Assembly (NCBI GenBank): GCA_963377175.1 | Contig: CAUJNA010001502.1 | Location: 97,001-161,000, forward strand | Direction of reading: 5' to 3' | Length of the DNA stretch: 64,000 bases | Origin: Effrenium voratum | Taxonomy: Eukaryota; Sar; Dinophyceae; Suessiales; Symbiodiniaceae | Part shown: piece by piece, positions 11,413 to 22,281 of the stretch | Layout of the letters: every line of letters starts with the position of its first letter | How positions within the stretch are numbered: position 1 is the stretch's first letter | Position numbers and translations under genes: made by a program | The notes under the pieces: model-generated | Databases searched by the model: none | What the model was told of the DNA's origin: nothing | Seen by the model: only the letters and a program-made list of their open reading frames with translations

Positions 11413-12294
11413 GGGGATCGACGTGCTCTTTTTATTTGGCCTTGTGGTTAAAGGATCGTATGCTTCGAACGATCCCTTCAATTTCCTCAACTTGCTGCAA
11501 GCAACTTAAAATCAGTACTGGGGGCCTCTGTTATTGTTTCCTTCCGAAGATGTGCAGCGAGCTGTCCTCGGATCCGCTAACACTAAACCAGCTAACAAGC
11601 TGGGAAAACCAATGGAACCGGACGGATGGTACCGAACTGCCAGATTCCCAAACCCGATAGGCACAGGACAGAGTCAAAGGCCCGCAAAATCCAAGCTGGT
11701 GACAAGCGCTGGGCCAACGGGGGCCGTTGGATTGCTTTAACTAGAAGCTAGTGAGTCAATTTTCCGGGTTCCAACTGATCTGCCCAGCCGCACCCAAGGG
11801 GGTCAAAACAGGACATGGGGCTGGGCAAAATACTCACCCACACACCTGAGATATGGAATGAACTCATCGTCGAAACAAAATATTCAGAACCAGAACTCCA
11901 CGACGACTGCCTTTTGGACAGCGCTTGGGCACTTGGGGATCGGAGCAAAACAGCTGGAGTCGTAGATTAAAAAGCATGTGCGTAGAAGAATCTGCTGTTG
12001 TGTCCTTCTTTGGGGTTCTATTCCATGTTGATTTGCAGGCGGGGTATCCCGTGAATTTGTCGTTGGCAAATGGCGACCGGGAAACGGGCTGCCTTGGCCT
12101 GAGTGTACCTCAGCTTTGCCCCTCCCCCTTAAATTGCAATGCTGTTTGGATCCTGGTTCATAGTTGGCAAACTTGGCATGCAACATCATGTCATTCGAGA
12201 GAGGCTCGACATGCTGCATGATGGTCACCAACTCATGGTGTTCGGAAAGAAACAAAAAAACAAAAACATTCAGGCAACCCCTACGGCCACTCAC

Positions 12295-12396
12295 CTTTTT
12301 GTCGCGCCGAGGCACTTCTTCCGCGCTCTGGCTCCCATGGATTCCGCGTGCATCAATGGCCAGCAAAAGCCCCAGATCCTCGCGCGGACCGCGCGG
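12295..12396 (-). CDS. Candidate exon with canonical splice sites
   Basis: 102 bp, exactly 34 codons on the minus strand, between an acceptor CGGCACCTCAG (12397-12398) and a strong donor AAAAAG|GTGAGT (12294-12290). It starts PRGPREDLGLLLAIDARGI and ends EEVPRRDKK. Both sites are textbook and the frame is open throughout, so it is probably a real exon. The sequence is polar with no recognisable domain. It lies in order between the exons at 12938-13070 and 10408-10532 and may be a cytoplasmic loop of the same gene, but the phases to its neighbours do not settle this. Confidence 0.5.
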
Positions 12397-12706
12397 CTGA
12401 GGTGCCGACGGCGAACAAACGGGAAGAAGCAGGGTCTGATGGTAAAATTGGCTCGCCCTGTCTCTTCTTCACTTGGAAAAGGTGCCAGCTTGCTGGTCGA
12501 CGGGGGAAATAACTGAAAGCCGGTGGTGCAGCAAGTTTGGTCAGATCTGGGCCAAAAATGCGATGGGGTCAGACGAGGTTCCCTATAAAAAGCATCCGCA
12601 GCCCAAGGAAACTCTCTGCAAGGCTAGGGGGCTTGGGATCTTAGGGCAAATTTTCATGTCCAACATCCCATGCTTCTTCATGCTTGGGTTTCTCCCTGGA
12701 CAGAAC

Positions 12707-12905
12707 CTAGGTCCTCCAGTAGAGAGGTTAGAATAAGGGTACCAACTTTTTTTTCTGTCGTCTATTTTAGTAGAACCCCCCAACCCCCAAAAAAAAGGGA
12801 GAGAAAGGGCACCTGGCTGGGGGAACCCTTTTTTCTGTAGTCTATTTTACTACGTAGGAGCCCTCCCAACCAAAAAAGAAAAGGGCACCTAGCTGGGGTA
12901 CCTAG
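12707..12905. repeat. MITE-like element, family 1, with internal tandem duplication
   Basis: The left end is CTAGGTCCTCCAGTAG and the right end GGTACCTAG. The right half is duplicated in tandem: TTTTTTCTGT(C/A)GTCTATTTTA...AAAGGGCACCT appears at about 12750-12825 and again at about 12826-12896. This explains the 199 bp length against 115-123 bp for its relatives. A minus-strand candidate exon begins 33 bp to the right. Confidence 0.65.
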
Positions 12906-12937
12906 GAACACAAATCTGTTGACTCGGGAAAGCCCAC

Positions 12938-13070
12938 CGGCGATCCGTCCTCTCATTGAAGATCTCCGTCATCTCCGCCTGCCGTGGGTCCAGTGAGTCC
13001 TCCCACCCGAAGAAGTAGACCTCCGCGCGGCACGCGGCACCGCCATGGAGCGCGTGGCACGGGGGGGCCA
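12938..13070 (-). CDS. Candidate exon, polar segment
   Basis: The minus strand reads EVYFFGWEDSLDPRQAEMTE, then IFNERTDRR, with strong coding bias. Possible donors are GT (CGCCG|GTGGGC) or GC (CGGTGG|GCTTTC); the latter would join in phase 0 to the exon at 12295-12396. The acceptor is uncertain (CTTCCACCAG near 13071, or further in). No known domain. It lies in series with the membrane-protein exons and could belong to that gene. Confidence 0.4.
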
Positions 13071-13227
13071 CTGGTGGAAGTCTTCCAAGGGAAGCTCCCA
13101 TGGAATCGCTGGAGGGAACATCGCCCATGTGTATTTGATGCAGAAAGGACAAGGGAATCTCTCCTTGGCAGTATTTTAAGAATCGGTTGGCAACAGTGGA
13201 ATCAGCCAGCCTAGATTGGAAGAACCA

Positions 13228-13442
13228 GCAAGCAAGACAAGACAAGCCAAGCCAAGCCAAGCCAAGCCAAGCAAAGCAAAGCAAAGCAAAGCAACGCAAG
13301 CAAAGCAACCAAAGCATGCAAGCAAAGCGAAGCGAAGCGAAGCGAAGCAAAGCAAGCAAAGCATGCAAGCAAGGAAGCAAAGCAAAGCAAAGCAAGCAAA
13401 GCAAAGCAAAGCAATCCAAAGCAATCCAAAGCAAGCAGCCGG
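13228..13442. repeat. AAGCC / AAGCA pentanucleotide microsatellite
   Basis: About 200 bp of pentanucleotide units that grade from AAGCC to AAGCA, with AAGCG and AAGCATGC variants. All six frames are open, giving meaningless Ala/Cys/Leu or Lys/Gln/Ser frames. Confidence 0.9.
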
Positions 13443-13687
13443 CCCATCAACAGGAATCAATGAACCCGACCAACCACAAATCTGCAGCATCATCCCAACT
13501 AAAAAAGTTGGACGCACCGAACGTCGCCTTGGTGAAGAACTCCATGGCCGAAGCCCATTGACGACATCTGGCCAGGCGCCAGCCTCAGGTGGGAGGGGCT
13601 GGAGGGTTGGGTGGGTGGGGGGGGGGGGCACCTTGGCACCAAAAGCACAAAGCAAACAGTTCCGACCGGACATATGACAAATGGCTG

Positions 13688-13795
13688 TAGGTCAAAAGGG
13701 GGTACCCAACATGGAACCCTGGTAAATGGAAACAAAGACTAAAACCTGCGTATCCCTACCTGTTTAAAATTGAGCCAGACCCAAATACCAATGGC
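13688..13795. repeat. Dispersed repeat, family 3
   Basis: Contains ATGGCTGTAGGTCAAAA, then GGTACCC, then ATGGAACCCTGGTAAATGG and ACTAAAACCTGCG. The same words in the same order occur at 28598-28712, and inverted at 22544-22632. Confidence 0.6.
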
Positions 13796-13951
13796 TCCAT
13801 ACGAGAGTTCGGCTCGAGTTCTTGTCAATATTCTGCTGGCTCACTTCAGATTGGTAGAGCTTCGAGTGGCACGTGCTTGATCCCAAGCCAGGTTCCCGCA
13901 GTGCGCTCTGGTGGTGCCCCACTTTCCGCATCCCCAGCCATCCCCTCTTAC

Positions 13952-14041
13952 CTCGCCAAAGGCGATCGCAAAAAGAAGAAGGCGAGCCACCAGGATTGGA
14001 CACAATGTTGTTCAAAAGCGGGATACGACGCTCCGACGTCG
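13952..14041 (-). CDS. Candidate exon with canonical splice sites, hydrophobic
   Basis: 90 bp on the minus strand, between a poly-T tract plus AG acceptor (14042-14043) and donor GAG|GTAAGA (13951-13950). One frame reads DVGASYPAFEQHCVQSWWLA then FFFLRSPLA, a hydrophobic end that fits a membrane protein; a second frame is also open. It falls between TM exons at 14673-14791 and 10408-10532, so it is a plausible part of the same gene. No named domain. Confidence 0.45.
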
Positions 14042-14056
14042 CTAAAAAAAAAAAAA
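14042..14056 (-). promoter_or_regulatory. Poly-T tract / 3' splice site
   Basis: An uninterrupted run of about 13 A on the plus strand (poly-T on minus) directly followed by AG, an ideal acceptor for the exon at 13952-14041. Confidence 0.5.
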
Positions 14057-14544
14057 ACGCCGCCCATACGCCCTCAAGGAGTCAACCCAACAAAAACCGG
14101 GGCAGTGATTTACACCAGCTTGTTTGAACAATAGCTGCTTGGGTGTGTGTGTGTGTTTTTAGGGGACGCCCCCAAATGGTGGTATTCCTTTTGGTCTCCC
14201 TTTTCAAACAAACACACACGCATACACCATTTGAACGTCTGAAAGCCAGGCCCACCCTGGCCACCCAAACGCATCAACGCTTGGATCCCTTCTTGGGATC
14301 CATCAAAACCATGAGCCCTTGCATAGCTCGGTCTCAGCAGTTTAAATAAAGGGGCACCAGCCTTTTGGCGGGTTTCATCCTGTCCGCATAGGTGTCCTTT
14401 TAGGGGACATAGATGGGTATCCCTGGCAGATGATTAAACCAGGCAACCCAGGCCAGGAATCCATCTGTTGTTCTAGCAACACGGCCATATCTCCGGTTCC
14501 ATGGCCTGCCGTGAACGGGAGGCTAGCTTTGGGACCCACAACCT

Positions 14545-14647
14545 CCATTTGCGTCAGAACAAAAAACCCAGCACGTTTCGGGTAGTGATAGATTCTCTTT
14601 GACTTCAGAAAGGGGGAAAAAGCAATCTATTTTTTATGAGCAAATGG
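14545..14647. repeat. MITE-like element, family 2
   Basis: 103 bp with ends CCATTTGCGTCAG and ATGAGCAAATGG in inverted orientation. The core GGGTAGTGATAGATTCTCTTTG matches the other family 2 members. It ends 26 bp from the candidate TM exon at 14673-14791. Confidence 0.6.
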
Positions 14648-14672
14648 ACAAGGACAAATCTTTTGGAGCCAC

Positions 14673-14791
14673 AAGTCCCCACTCCGAGCGGCGCAGCTTG
14701 AGCAGCAGCACGAGACAGGGCAGCCATGCGCCCAGCAGCGGCACCAAAAACCAGCAGAGCAGCAAGCGAAGCTCCGCGCTCTCTTGGTACC
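14673..14791 (-). CDS. Candidate exon: transmembrane helix
   Basis: The minus strand reads ELRLLLCWFLVPLLGAWLPC then LVLLLKLRRSEWG, a long membrane helix with a basic cytoplasmic end. The acceptor GCTCAGGCAG lies at 14792-14793 and a GT donor at 14672. It is the first recognised piece of the membrane region in gene order (14.8 kb to 1.1 kb). Exons encoding the expected cysteine-rich ectodomain were not found, so the gene's 5' end is undefined. Confidence 0.45.
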
Positions 14792-15400
14792 CTGCCTGAG
14801 CTCGTGAGACATTTTGCAGGTGGCGACTCGAAAGGCAGAAAAGTTCAGCTGGAGCCCTTTTTTGGTAGGTTTGGTGGTAACCAACCAAAAAGTCTGCCAA
14901 ACCGCTACTTGCCCACGCCCCTCGAGCGCCTCTCAGCCCTATTGAATTGGACTCTTGCCCCCCCCACCCCCGAGGTTACACATGAAGCCCTTGCTCACGG
15001 CAACCAGCCCAACACACGTGTTGGAGTTACCAACTGAAATGTCTGCGCTTCCTTTTGCTTAAGCCCGTAGAGAAAACAAAAAACAAATTGATAATAATAA
15101 TACCTGCTTCCCCTGGAAAGAATGACATATTTCGTGAAATGCATTCCCTTTAAGACCAAACATGGAAAATAACATAATCTTCATTTCGGCAAAAGCCGGA
15201 ATGGCAGACATCGCTGCGCCCCCAGCAAAGGACTGGAAACAAGGACACTGACTTACCCACCACCCTATGCCAAAGGCCGGGCAGCTTTCGGCCTCTGTGA
15301 TCACCCGGAAAAAGGCACAGAGCAGCTTGCACCATTACAAGGGTTGCAGGGAGTCAGCCCATAGCTCCCATGCAAAAAGACTAGACCAGGTGAGGAAACC

Positions 15401-15514
15401 ACATGTGGTTGTGGGTCAAAACCTTGTGCCCTCGGTCAACATCAAAATAGGTGGGAAATGGATGTTCATCCACCCCAAACTGGAGCCATAGGTTGTGCCC
15501 CACGGCCATGTCAC
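15401..15514. repeat. Inverted-repeat element related to family 3
   Basis: One end reads ACATGTGGTTGTGGGTCAAAA and the other TGTGCCCCACGGCCATGT, an imperfect inverted pair. The first end matches the CTGTGGGTCAAAA word of family 3 repeats. No coding capacity. Confidence 0.4.
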
Positions 15515-16860
15515 ACCTGGTGACCGAGATGCATCCAGAAAGAGCATCGCTAGTATAACAACTACTTTTCGGGGGACCTGCCGGTGACCTGCCGCCTCTT
15601 GGGTTGCATGTTAATCTGCAGGGCAGTAAAATGAAACATGCCGCGGCGTTTTAATTCTGTTCCCACCTGAAACAAACACAAAGGAACAACTCAAGCAAAC
15701 TGACCATGCAAAAAAAGAGACCCTATTCATACCCCCTATGCTTTCGCCGGTAGCTGGCATGCAGAGAAGGCGGTATGCTTTTTGCCTCCTGGCTGGAGAA
15801 CACCGATGTACTCTTATCTAGGCTGGAATTAGGACCCCAGCAAAAATTATCCTTTTGATCCGAATCTTTTCAAGGAACCATCCAAAAACCCAGGGAAAAC
15901 GGATTCGGTTTTTGAAAAGAACGATGGTTGAAAAGAATGGGGAATCAACCCCTAGAGTTATGCTGGATACGAGTCTGTGGGTGGCTCGTCTCTTTTCGGA
16001 ATCGGACCCCCGAAAGAAGCAAAACAACAAAAAGGAGAACTACTTCTGGGGAAGTTATGCCGTGGGGCCAGCAGCGCGCGATCCTCTGCCAAAGCAAGGG
16101 ACTGGTACTCCTGAGGCAGAACCGAAGCGCCCTACTTCCAGGCCCCTCCGATCCCCTGAAACCCTTCCCCTCATGTTCTCCAAATCTCGGTTGGTGAATG
16201 GAACACCCAGGAGTTGGCAAACTATTAAAGTCCTAACATCCAAGTAAAATGCTCCAAAGACATAAGGCTTCAATTAGGCTATTCTCAGGCACTGTTTGAG
16301 GAAAACTTAGGAACATGGGTAGGGGATTGCTGAAAAATAGGCCCACAAAGACGCAGGTTCAGGTGTTGCAGCCACGCAGGGTCGAAGGCCACTTTCGGGT
16401 TTGTGTGTTGTGATTCGTTCCATATCTAACCTACCCTCACATACAAAATGTGGACAAAATTTAGGGTGGGTTGCAAGTTCCTTGAAGAAACGTGCAAGAC
16501 AGGCTGGGGCAAAGCAGCCAGCCGCTTCTCCGCTCCGGGTCCTTGTGAGAGGCGGCGGCCAAACGCGCAAAAGCGGCGGCTGTCTCCTGGGCGAGGGAGG
16601 CCTGCCTCCAAGGGGGCTGGAGGTGGGGGGCCCTTGCAGTTCCAATGTCTTCACACAAGGAAACACAAAGCAATGAATTGAATTCCAGGGGTTCCGCCCC
16701 CCCCCCAGCGCAGTTCCATCTACGCAGGCTCCCCCACAAAATCCGCCGACCCCTTTGCAAAAGCAAAGTTAGTCTCTGCAAAGGGGCGAGGCGTGTTCTA
16801 AGTGGTGGTTAGGGGGAGTCTGAGGGGGGGAGGGGGGGTCCCGCAGCGGATTTTTGACAC
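15515..16860. other. Mostly unrecognised, one coding-like island
   Basis: No gene I can name. A minus-strand island at about 16520-16622 reads WRQASLAQETAAAFARLAAA then SHKDPERRSG, helix-like with coding third positions but no clear splice pair. The rest holds only chance frames. Confidence 0.35.
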
Positions 16861-16861
16861 G

Positions 16862-17040
16862 CCTAACCTCTAACCCTAACCTCTAACCCTAACCTCTAAC
16901 CCTAACCTCTAACCCTAACCTCTAACCTCTAACTCTAACCTCTAACCCTAACCTTTAACCCTAACCTCTAACCCTAACCTCTAACCCTAACCTCTAACCC
17001 TAACCTCTAACCCTAACCTCTAACTTTAACCTTTAACCGT
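16862..17040. repeat. Telomere-like array, block 1
   Basis: Tandem CCTCTAACCCTAA units (13 bp; TTAGGGTTAGAGG on minus), a mix of TTAGGG and TTAGAGG. Units are near-perfect and degrade towards the right end (CTCTAACTTTAACCTTTAACC). Confidence 0.9.
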
Positions 17041-17369
17041 GAGGATGGATGATGATGATGAAAGACTAGGAAGATGACGGAAGACTACGGGAAGATGACG
17101 AGAAGCTGACAGAAGACTACGGGAAGATGACGGAAGACTGCGGGAGACGACGGAAGACAAGGAGAAGATAACGGAAGACTAGAAGAGTGCGGGAATGTGC
17201 GGGACTGCACGAAGATGGCGGAAGACTGCGGGAAGACGACGGAAGCTGACGGAAGACTACGGGAAGATGACGGAAGACTACGAGAAGATGACGGAAGACT
17301 ACGGGAAGATGACGGAAGACTACGGGAAGATGACGGGAAGATGACGGAAGACTACCGGAAGAAGATGAC
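17041..17369. repeat. 21-bp minisatellite, block 1
   Basis: Starts with the linker GTGAGGATGGATGATGATGA, then imperfect copies of ATGACGGAAGACTACGGGAAG. Translated, a unit is MTEDYGK. I treat it as satellite DNA because the frame is broken repeatedly. Confidence 0.85.
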
Positions 17370-17371
17370 CC

Positions 17372-17561
17372 TACTCTAACCCTAACCTCTAACCCTAACC
17401 TCTAACCCTAGCCTCTAACCCTAACCTCTAACCCTAACCTCTAACCCTAACCTTTAACCCTAACCTCTAACCTTAACCTCTAACCCTAACCTCTGACCTT
17501 AACCTCTAACCCTAACCTCTAACCCTAACCTCTAACCCTAACCTCTAACTTTCACCTCTAA
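17372..17561. repeat. Telomere-like array, block 2
   Basis: The same CCTCTAACCCTAA array as at 16862, again ending in CTCTAACTTTCACCTCTAA before the same linker. The array-linker-minisatellite module is therefore duplicated as a whole. Confidence 0.9.
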
Positions 17562-18123
17562 GCGTGAGGATGGATGATGATGATGAAAGACTAGGAAGAT
17601 GACGGAAGACTACGAAAAAGATGACGGGAAGTTGACAGAAGACTACGGGAAGATGGCGGAAGAGTACGGGAAGCTGACGGGAAGATGCCGGAAGACTACG
17701 GGAACATGACGGAAGAGTACGGGAAGATGACGGGAAGCTGACGGAAGACTGCGGGAAGATGACGGAGGACTACGGGAAGATGACGGAAGACTACCGGAAG
17801 ATGACGGAAGACTACGTGAAGATGACGGGAAGCTGACAGAAGACTGCGGGAAGATGACGGAAGACTACGGGACTGCGGGAAGATGACGGAAGACTGCGGG
17901 AAGATGACGGAAGACTACGGGAGATGATGGGAAGATGACGGAAGACTACGGGAAGATGACGGAAGACTGCGGGAAGACTACGGGAAGAGGACGGAAGACT
18001 ATGGGAAGCTGACGGAAGACTACGGGAAGCTGATGGGAAGATGACGGAAGACTGCGGGAAGATGACGGAAGACTACGGGGAGATGACGGAAGAATACACG
18101 AAGATGACGGAAGACTACGGGAA
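17562..18123. repeat. 21-bp minisatellite, block 2
   Basis: About 560 bp of the same ATGACGGAAGACTACGGGAAG family after the same linker, with variants (AGCTGACGG, ACTGCGGGA) interspersed. No intact reading frame across the block. Confidence 0.85.
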
Positions 18124-18500
18124 GATGACGATGATGATGATGATGATGATGCTGATGATTTTGATGATGATGCTGATGATGATGATGGTGATGCCGATGA
18201 TGATGATGACGCCGCTGATGATGATGACGATGATGATGATGATGGTGACGAGGATGATGATGATGATCAGGAGGATGATGAGGATGATGATCTGACGATG
18301 GTGCTGATGCTGGATGACGAGGCTGAGGATGATGATGCTACTGAGGCTGAGGATGATGATGGATGATGATGACGACATGGTGGATGATGACGATGATGAT
18401 GATGCATCGTCCTCATTCATCAGGTTGAGCAGCATCATCGTCATCCTCCTCATCATCAGCGGCGCCATCATCGGCCTCGTCATCCAGCATCATCATCAGC
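18124..18500. repeat. GAT-type triplet tract
   Basis: ATG/GATGAT trinucleotide repeat with scattered substitutions, turning into TCATCATC-type repeat on its right side. The Met-rich and Asp-rich frames over it are translations of the repeat. Confidence 0.85.
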
Positions 18501-18589
18501 CTCATCATCCCCGCATGAAGCCAGACGTTGGAGAAAAATCCGGCCCTTGTTATCGCTGAGAGAAAGCCCGGCTCTTCTCCGTCCCAGAC

Positions 18590-18960
18590 CAAAAAGCAGC
18601 TTCCGCATCCCCAGCATGCCAGGCATCACCCCAGACACCTGCAGGATGATGCCGGTGAAGCGGGGAATGCAAAAGCTGCCTTTTTTCCCGACATTCGAAG
18701 ACCAAAAAGGCAGTTCCTGCATCCCCTGCAAGCAAAGCATCACCCCGGGCACCTGCAGGATGATGCTGGTGAAGCGGGGGATGCAAAAGCTGCCTTTTTT
18801 CCCAACATTCGAAGACCAAAAAGGCAGCTCCTGCATCCCCAGCATGCAAAGCATCACCCCGGGCACGTGCAAATGATGCTGGTGAAGCTGGGGATGCAAA
18901 AGCTGCCTTTTTCTACAACGATGGAAGACCAAAAAGGCAGCCCCCGCATCCCCAGCATGC
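18590..18960. repeat. 114-bp tandem repeat
   Basis: About three copies of a 114-bp unit (the GAAGACCAAAAAGGCAG word recurs at 18697, 18811 and 18924). The period is a multiple of 3 and the unit is open on both strands, so a 38-residue repeat appears in several frames. I cannot tell whether any frame is expressed. Confidence 0.8.
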
Positions 18961-21900
18961 GAGACCTTGGCGCCAATCCTGCTGAGAGACGGAGAAGGGC
19001 CAGAGTTTCTCCAACGTGTGTGATGCTGTTACGGGGGTCGGCGGCATCAGGCGTCAGCCTGCTAAATAAAACCAGAGAGACGTGTGAGTGGACATCCAGG
19101 TTTCACCTGTGTCCCGCATTGGATTGTTTGTGAAGGGCGCGGGCAACCAGTCACAGCTGTACATCATTCGGAAAACATGTGCTACACTTGGCAGGGGTCG
19201 ATTAACATGAAGCCCAAGACGCCAAGGACAGCATACGGAAACCGAACCAGCTCATGCCAAGAACAGCACGAGCCACACTGACATGCCAACAGCTTGAAGG
19301 TAAAGACACCTGCATCCACTCAATGCACCATTTGTCCTGCGTGCGGGACGGCTGAAATAAGCACGGCAATGAGAGGAACCAGTTCTCCGATGGAGGCGTC
19401 CCATCCTTGGCGAGCGCGGGTGCTTTGGTGCCGGCGTTTGTTGGAAGAAAAACGCGGTGGATGAATTAAGGGTTGGGCCTTTTCAAAAGCCTGACTGTTG
19501 TTGGGCCAAAACGGAGCAACAGCAAGTTGCTACATGCCTCTTGCAAGTCCATGACCGTGAAATTGTCGTACAGCCACCAGGCGAATACAGTCACACTGAC
19601 TGAATTGGCTCATTGAGCTTGTGCTACGTTGCGGAAGCGGATGACACACCCCAGGTAGATGCTATCTGATATCTGACATATTTCACGTATGGCGCCAGGA
19701 TTGCGGGTTGTTCTTCACCATGGGTTGCACAAAGCCCCACTTATCCAAACCAAAATGGTGACCGCCTTGGGGTGCCAAGACTGAAACGTCGGACTAACAC
19801 AGGGGAAACCAATAGCAAGGAAACCAACTGGTCGATGCCTTCCTCACAAATACCGCAAAAGTCACACATGGAGAGCAATATCTACATATTAGCGTGTGGC
19901 GTTTGGGAGGTTGTGAACCAAGGTTCCCGACTTTCCTATGGCCCCTTGAACTTGCGACTTTGCAACTCAGGCACGGTGACCATCAGGTAGCTCACCACCC
20001 TGGCAGATTGGGAACGTCAACCGGGGCTGCTCCAACAAACCTTTCACAATGGCTAGAACTGCACCTAAGCCGACCCCTGCCTCACTTCCAGTGTGGATTT
20101 GCCAATAAAGTTCAAATTGCTAATTTACCATGGTCTTCCGGAAAATTCTAAAGCCGTACGAATCTTCGAGCCTTGTGGTTTCGTCCTAGGTTGAGATTCG
20201 GAGCCATCCTGCCAACCTTAGTCCACCTCAACTGGCTATCTTGGACAAAAGCACCAGCAGGTCTTTATAGGAAGCCGACAGGAATTTTGTCAGCTAAATA
20301 ACCTGTGCAACATGCGTGCGATGGTTTTCAACGTGTGTTGTTTTTCAAGGTATCCAGCATCCCTTTTGGTAGTCTGCAAAGAATATTTTGGGGAAGCCGC
20401 CCAGTTTGGGGCTCCATCTCCTGTTTCGAGACCAAGCATCCTCTTTTGGCCCCGTTTGCAAGGGAACCAGTGACCGGAAAGGTCGCGAAGGACATCCCTT
20501 TTCCAGCATGACCATTCCAGTGAAACCCGCCTAGCAAAAAGAGAAGAGTGCACCTGAACAAGTGGGTGAAGCAAACGAGCCATTCTGATGTTGGCCGGCG
20601 TGGAGACCAAAAGCACTCCCAAAGCCATGGAAGCAGCAGCCTAAAGCACAGGAATTAGCTACCTGACCTTTTTGCAATCCACACCTCCTGATTTGAACAA
20701 TATTTCCAAAGCAAGACTTCACCCGCCCATCAAACAGAACCAACAACAGAAGACCAGACAGGCCCCTCTTTGCAAATGCACCCTTCATGGGCCACTGGCC
20801 CAGTAGGTTTGCCTCTACGCAACGAAGCACCAGCCCCCAGGGGTTCAATAGAAGGTGTAGTACAGTCCTGTATTCATCTTGCCCTCAGTGGAACACCATT
20901 TCCCCAGGGAGTCGTGGCCTGGGGGATGGTGGAAACCATCCTTTTTAGAGCTGGAGAGCTGGACACCGGGCACCCCCCCCCCACCCATTTCCCGGCCACT
21001 GCAGCGTTGGCTCAGTCTTGCCCTTTGCGGCCACTGCGCGGAAGAAGCAAGACCTGGGCGTAAAGCCACTGGGGTTGTCTCAGGGTACCTTTTGACAGGC
21101 TCAAGCAGCTGCTTTCCGTTTGGTTCTTCTCACTTTTTCAGTGGGGGCGGCCCAAAAGAATAGATTGCACGAGCAACAAAGAACCACAGTTCTAGCTCGA
21201 CTCTACCCATTCCTTCATTTTGGAAAGTAAGTATCGTAAATACAAGGCTCCTTCCAAAGTAGTCTTCCTAGTTAAAATGCAACTCATTGGCCGGATAGTT
21301 GTGATACAAGAGTGACGTTGGCAAAGGGAGCACTTTATCCCTTGTCACAAAACCAATGTTAGACCCAGAGGGTGCCCAAAGGGCCTAACCCCTAAACCCA
21401 ATCCATGCGTTCCGCCCCACAGGATCTGTTGGGCTTTGAGTTTAAGCTTAGATTTTAGGTTTAGGGTTTCATGTTGTTTTGCTTGCGCTCTCTCCTGCCT
21501 CGCAGCCAAGGGGTCAGTCCAGCGCGGGTTTAGGAACAACGGATTGTTTTAGGCTATTTTAGGTTTAGGAGGGTTTAAGTTTGGCCCCCACAACACCCCA
21601 AAAACCCTGGCCCTGCACAGCAATTGGGGTTTAGCTTTCGGGTTCTCGGGGTTTTGGGGGTTTAGGTTTGGGGGTCTTAGGGTTTAGGTGTCGGGTTCTT
21701 TGGGGCGACTTTCCGCAGCCAAGTTTGCAAGTTGGGCCTCCGGGACCCCAGTCGGAGCTTAGCCCTCGAAAGTCCCAAACCACTCCCCAGGGGCGTTGGG
21801 GCAGATCACATGGATTGGCCGTAAATATAGGGGTTCCTCACTTCCTGAGCAGATGGGTCATGACAAGCCCAGTGTGTGTGTGTGTGTTGCCACCTAATGA

Positions 21901-22056
21901 TTTGCTCCCTTAAGCCCACTACCTGCATATGTGAGATTCCTTTGAAGGCCCCATCCAACAAGGGCTCAAATGCGCAGTGGCCCATGGGAAAACGGGGCGC
22001 CGATGTTTCGGTTGCTTGAATTGAAGGAAAGCCCCAGCCCAAAAAAGCAAAACTTC
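18961..22056. other. Non-coding, with degenerate TTTAGGG-like stretch
   Basis: I see no supportable gene. At about 21417-21700 words such as GGTTTAGGGTTT, TTTTAGGTTTAGG and CTTAGGGTTTAGG recur, like heavily degraded plant-type telomeric repeat. Confidence 0.4.
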
Positions 22057-22153
22057 CATTTTTGCTTAAGCCCCCTGAAAAAAATACTTCCAGTAGTGAT
22101 AGGCTCCCTTTAAAACCAGCAAGGGAAAACAAAAATGTTCTTAAGCAAATGGA
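22057..22153. repeat. MITE-like element, family 2
   Basis: The left end CCATTTTTGCTTAAG and right end CTTAAGCAAATGG are inverted copies. The core is CCAGTAGTGATAGGCTCCC. 97 bp, the best-preserved family 2 member. Confidence 0.65.
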
Positions 22154-22211
22154 TGAAAAGCGCAGTCCTTTTGGGCGTCGAGGGGGTCTTTGGTTCCGCT
22201 CCTGTCGCCAG

Positions 22212-22281
22212 GGCACAGGAGCACGCTGGCGGCGGCGCAGTGGTTCAGCAGCAACTTCCTGGGGTCCGAAGGGGAACTGGC
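22212..22281 (+). CDS. Candidate exon, unknown protein
   Basis: A plus-strand island after a CTGTCGCCAG acceptor, reading HRSTLAAAQWFSSNFLGSEG then EL before a GT donor (CTGGC|GTGACA). With its 2-base overhang it could join the island at 22804, giving ...GELA-PDAPQATALAAGG. No family recognised. It lies 58 bp from a family 2 element. Confidence 0.35.

Noticed and set aside
13176..13677. Frames of 120-180 residues over the AAGCC repeat
   Set aside because: Pentanucleotide repeats have no stops in several frames; only the part at 12938-13070 outside the repeat looks coding.
16862..17040. Chromosome end (true telomere)
   Set aside because: The array is interstitial, with ordinary sequence on both sides, and units mix TTAGGG with TTAGAGG.
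18041..18295. Met-rich frame (MTEDYGK repeats then poly-Met)
   Set aside because: Translation of the 21-bp and GAT repeats.
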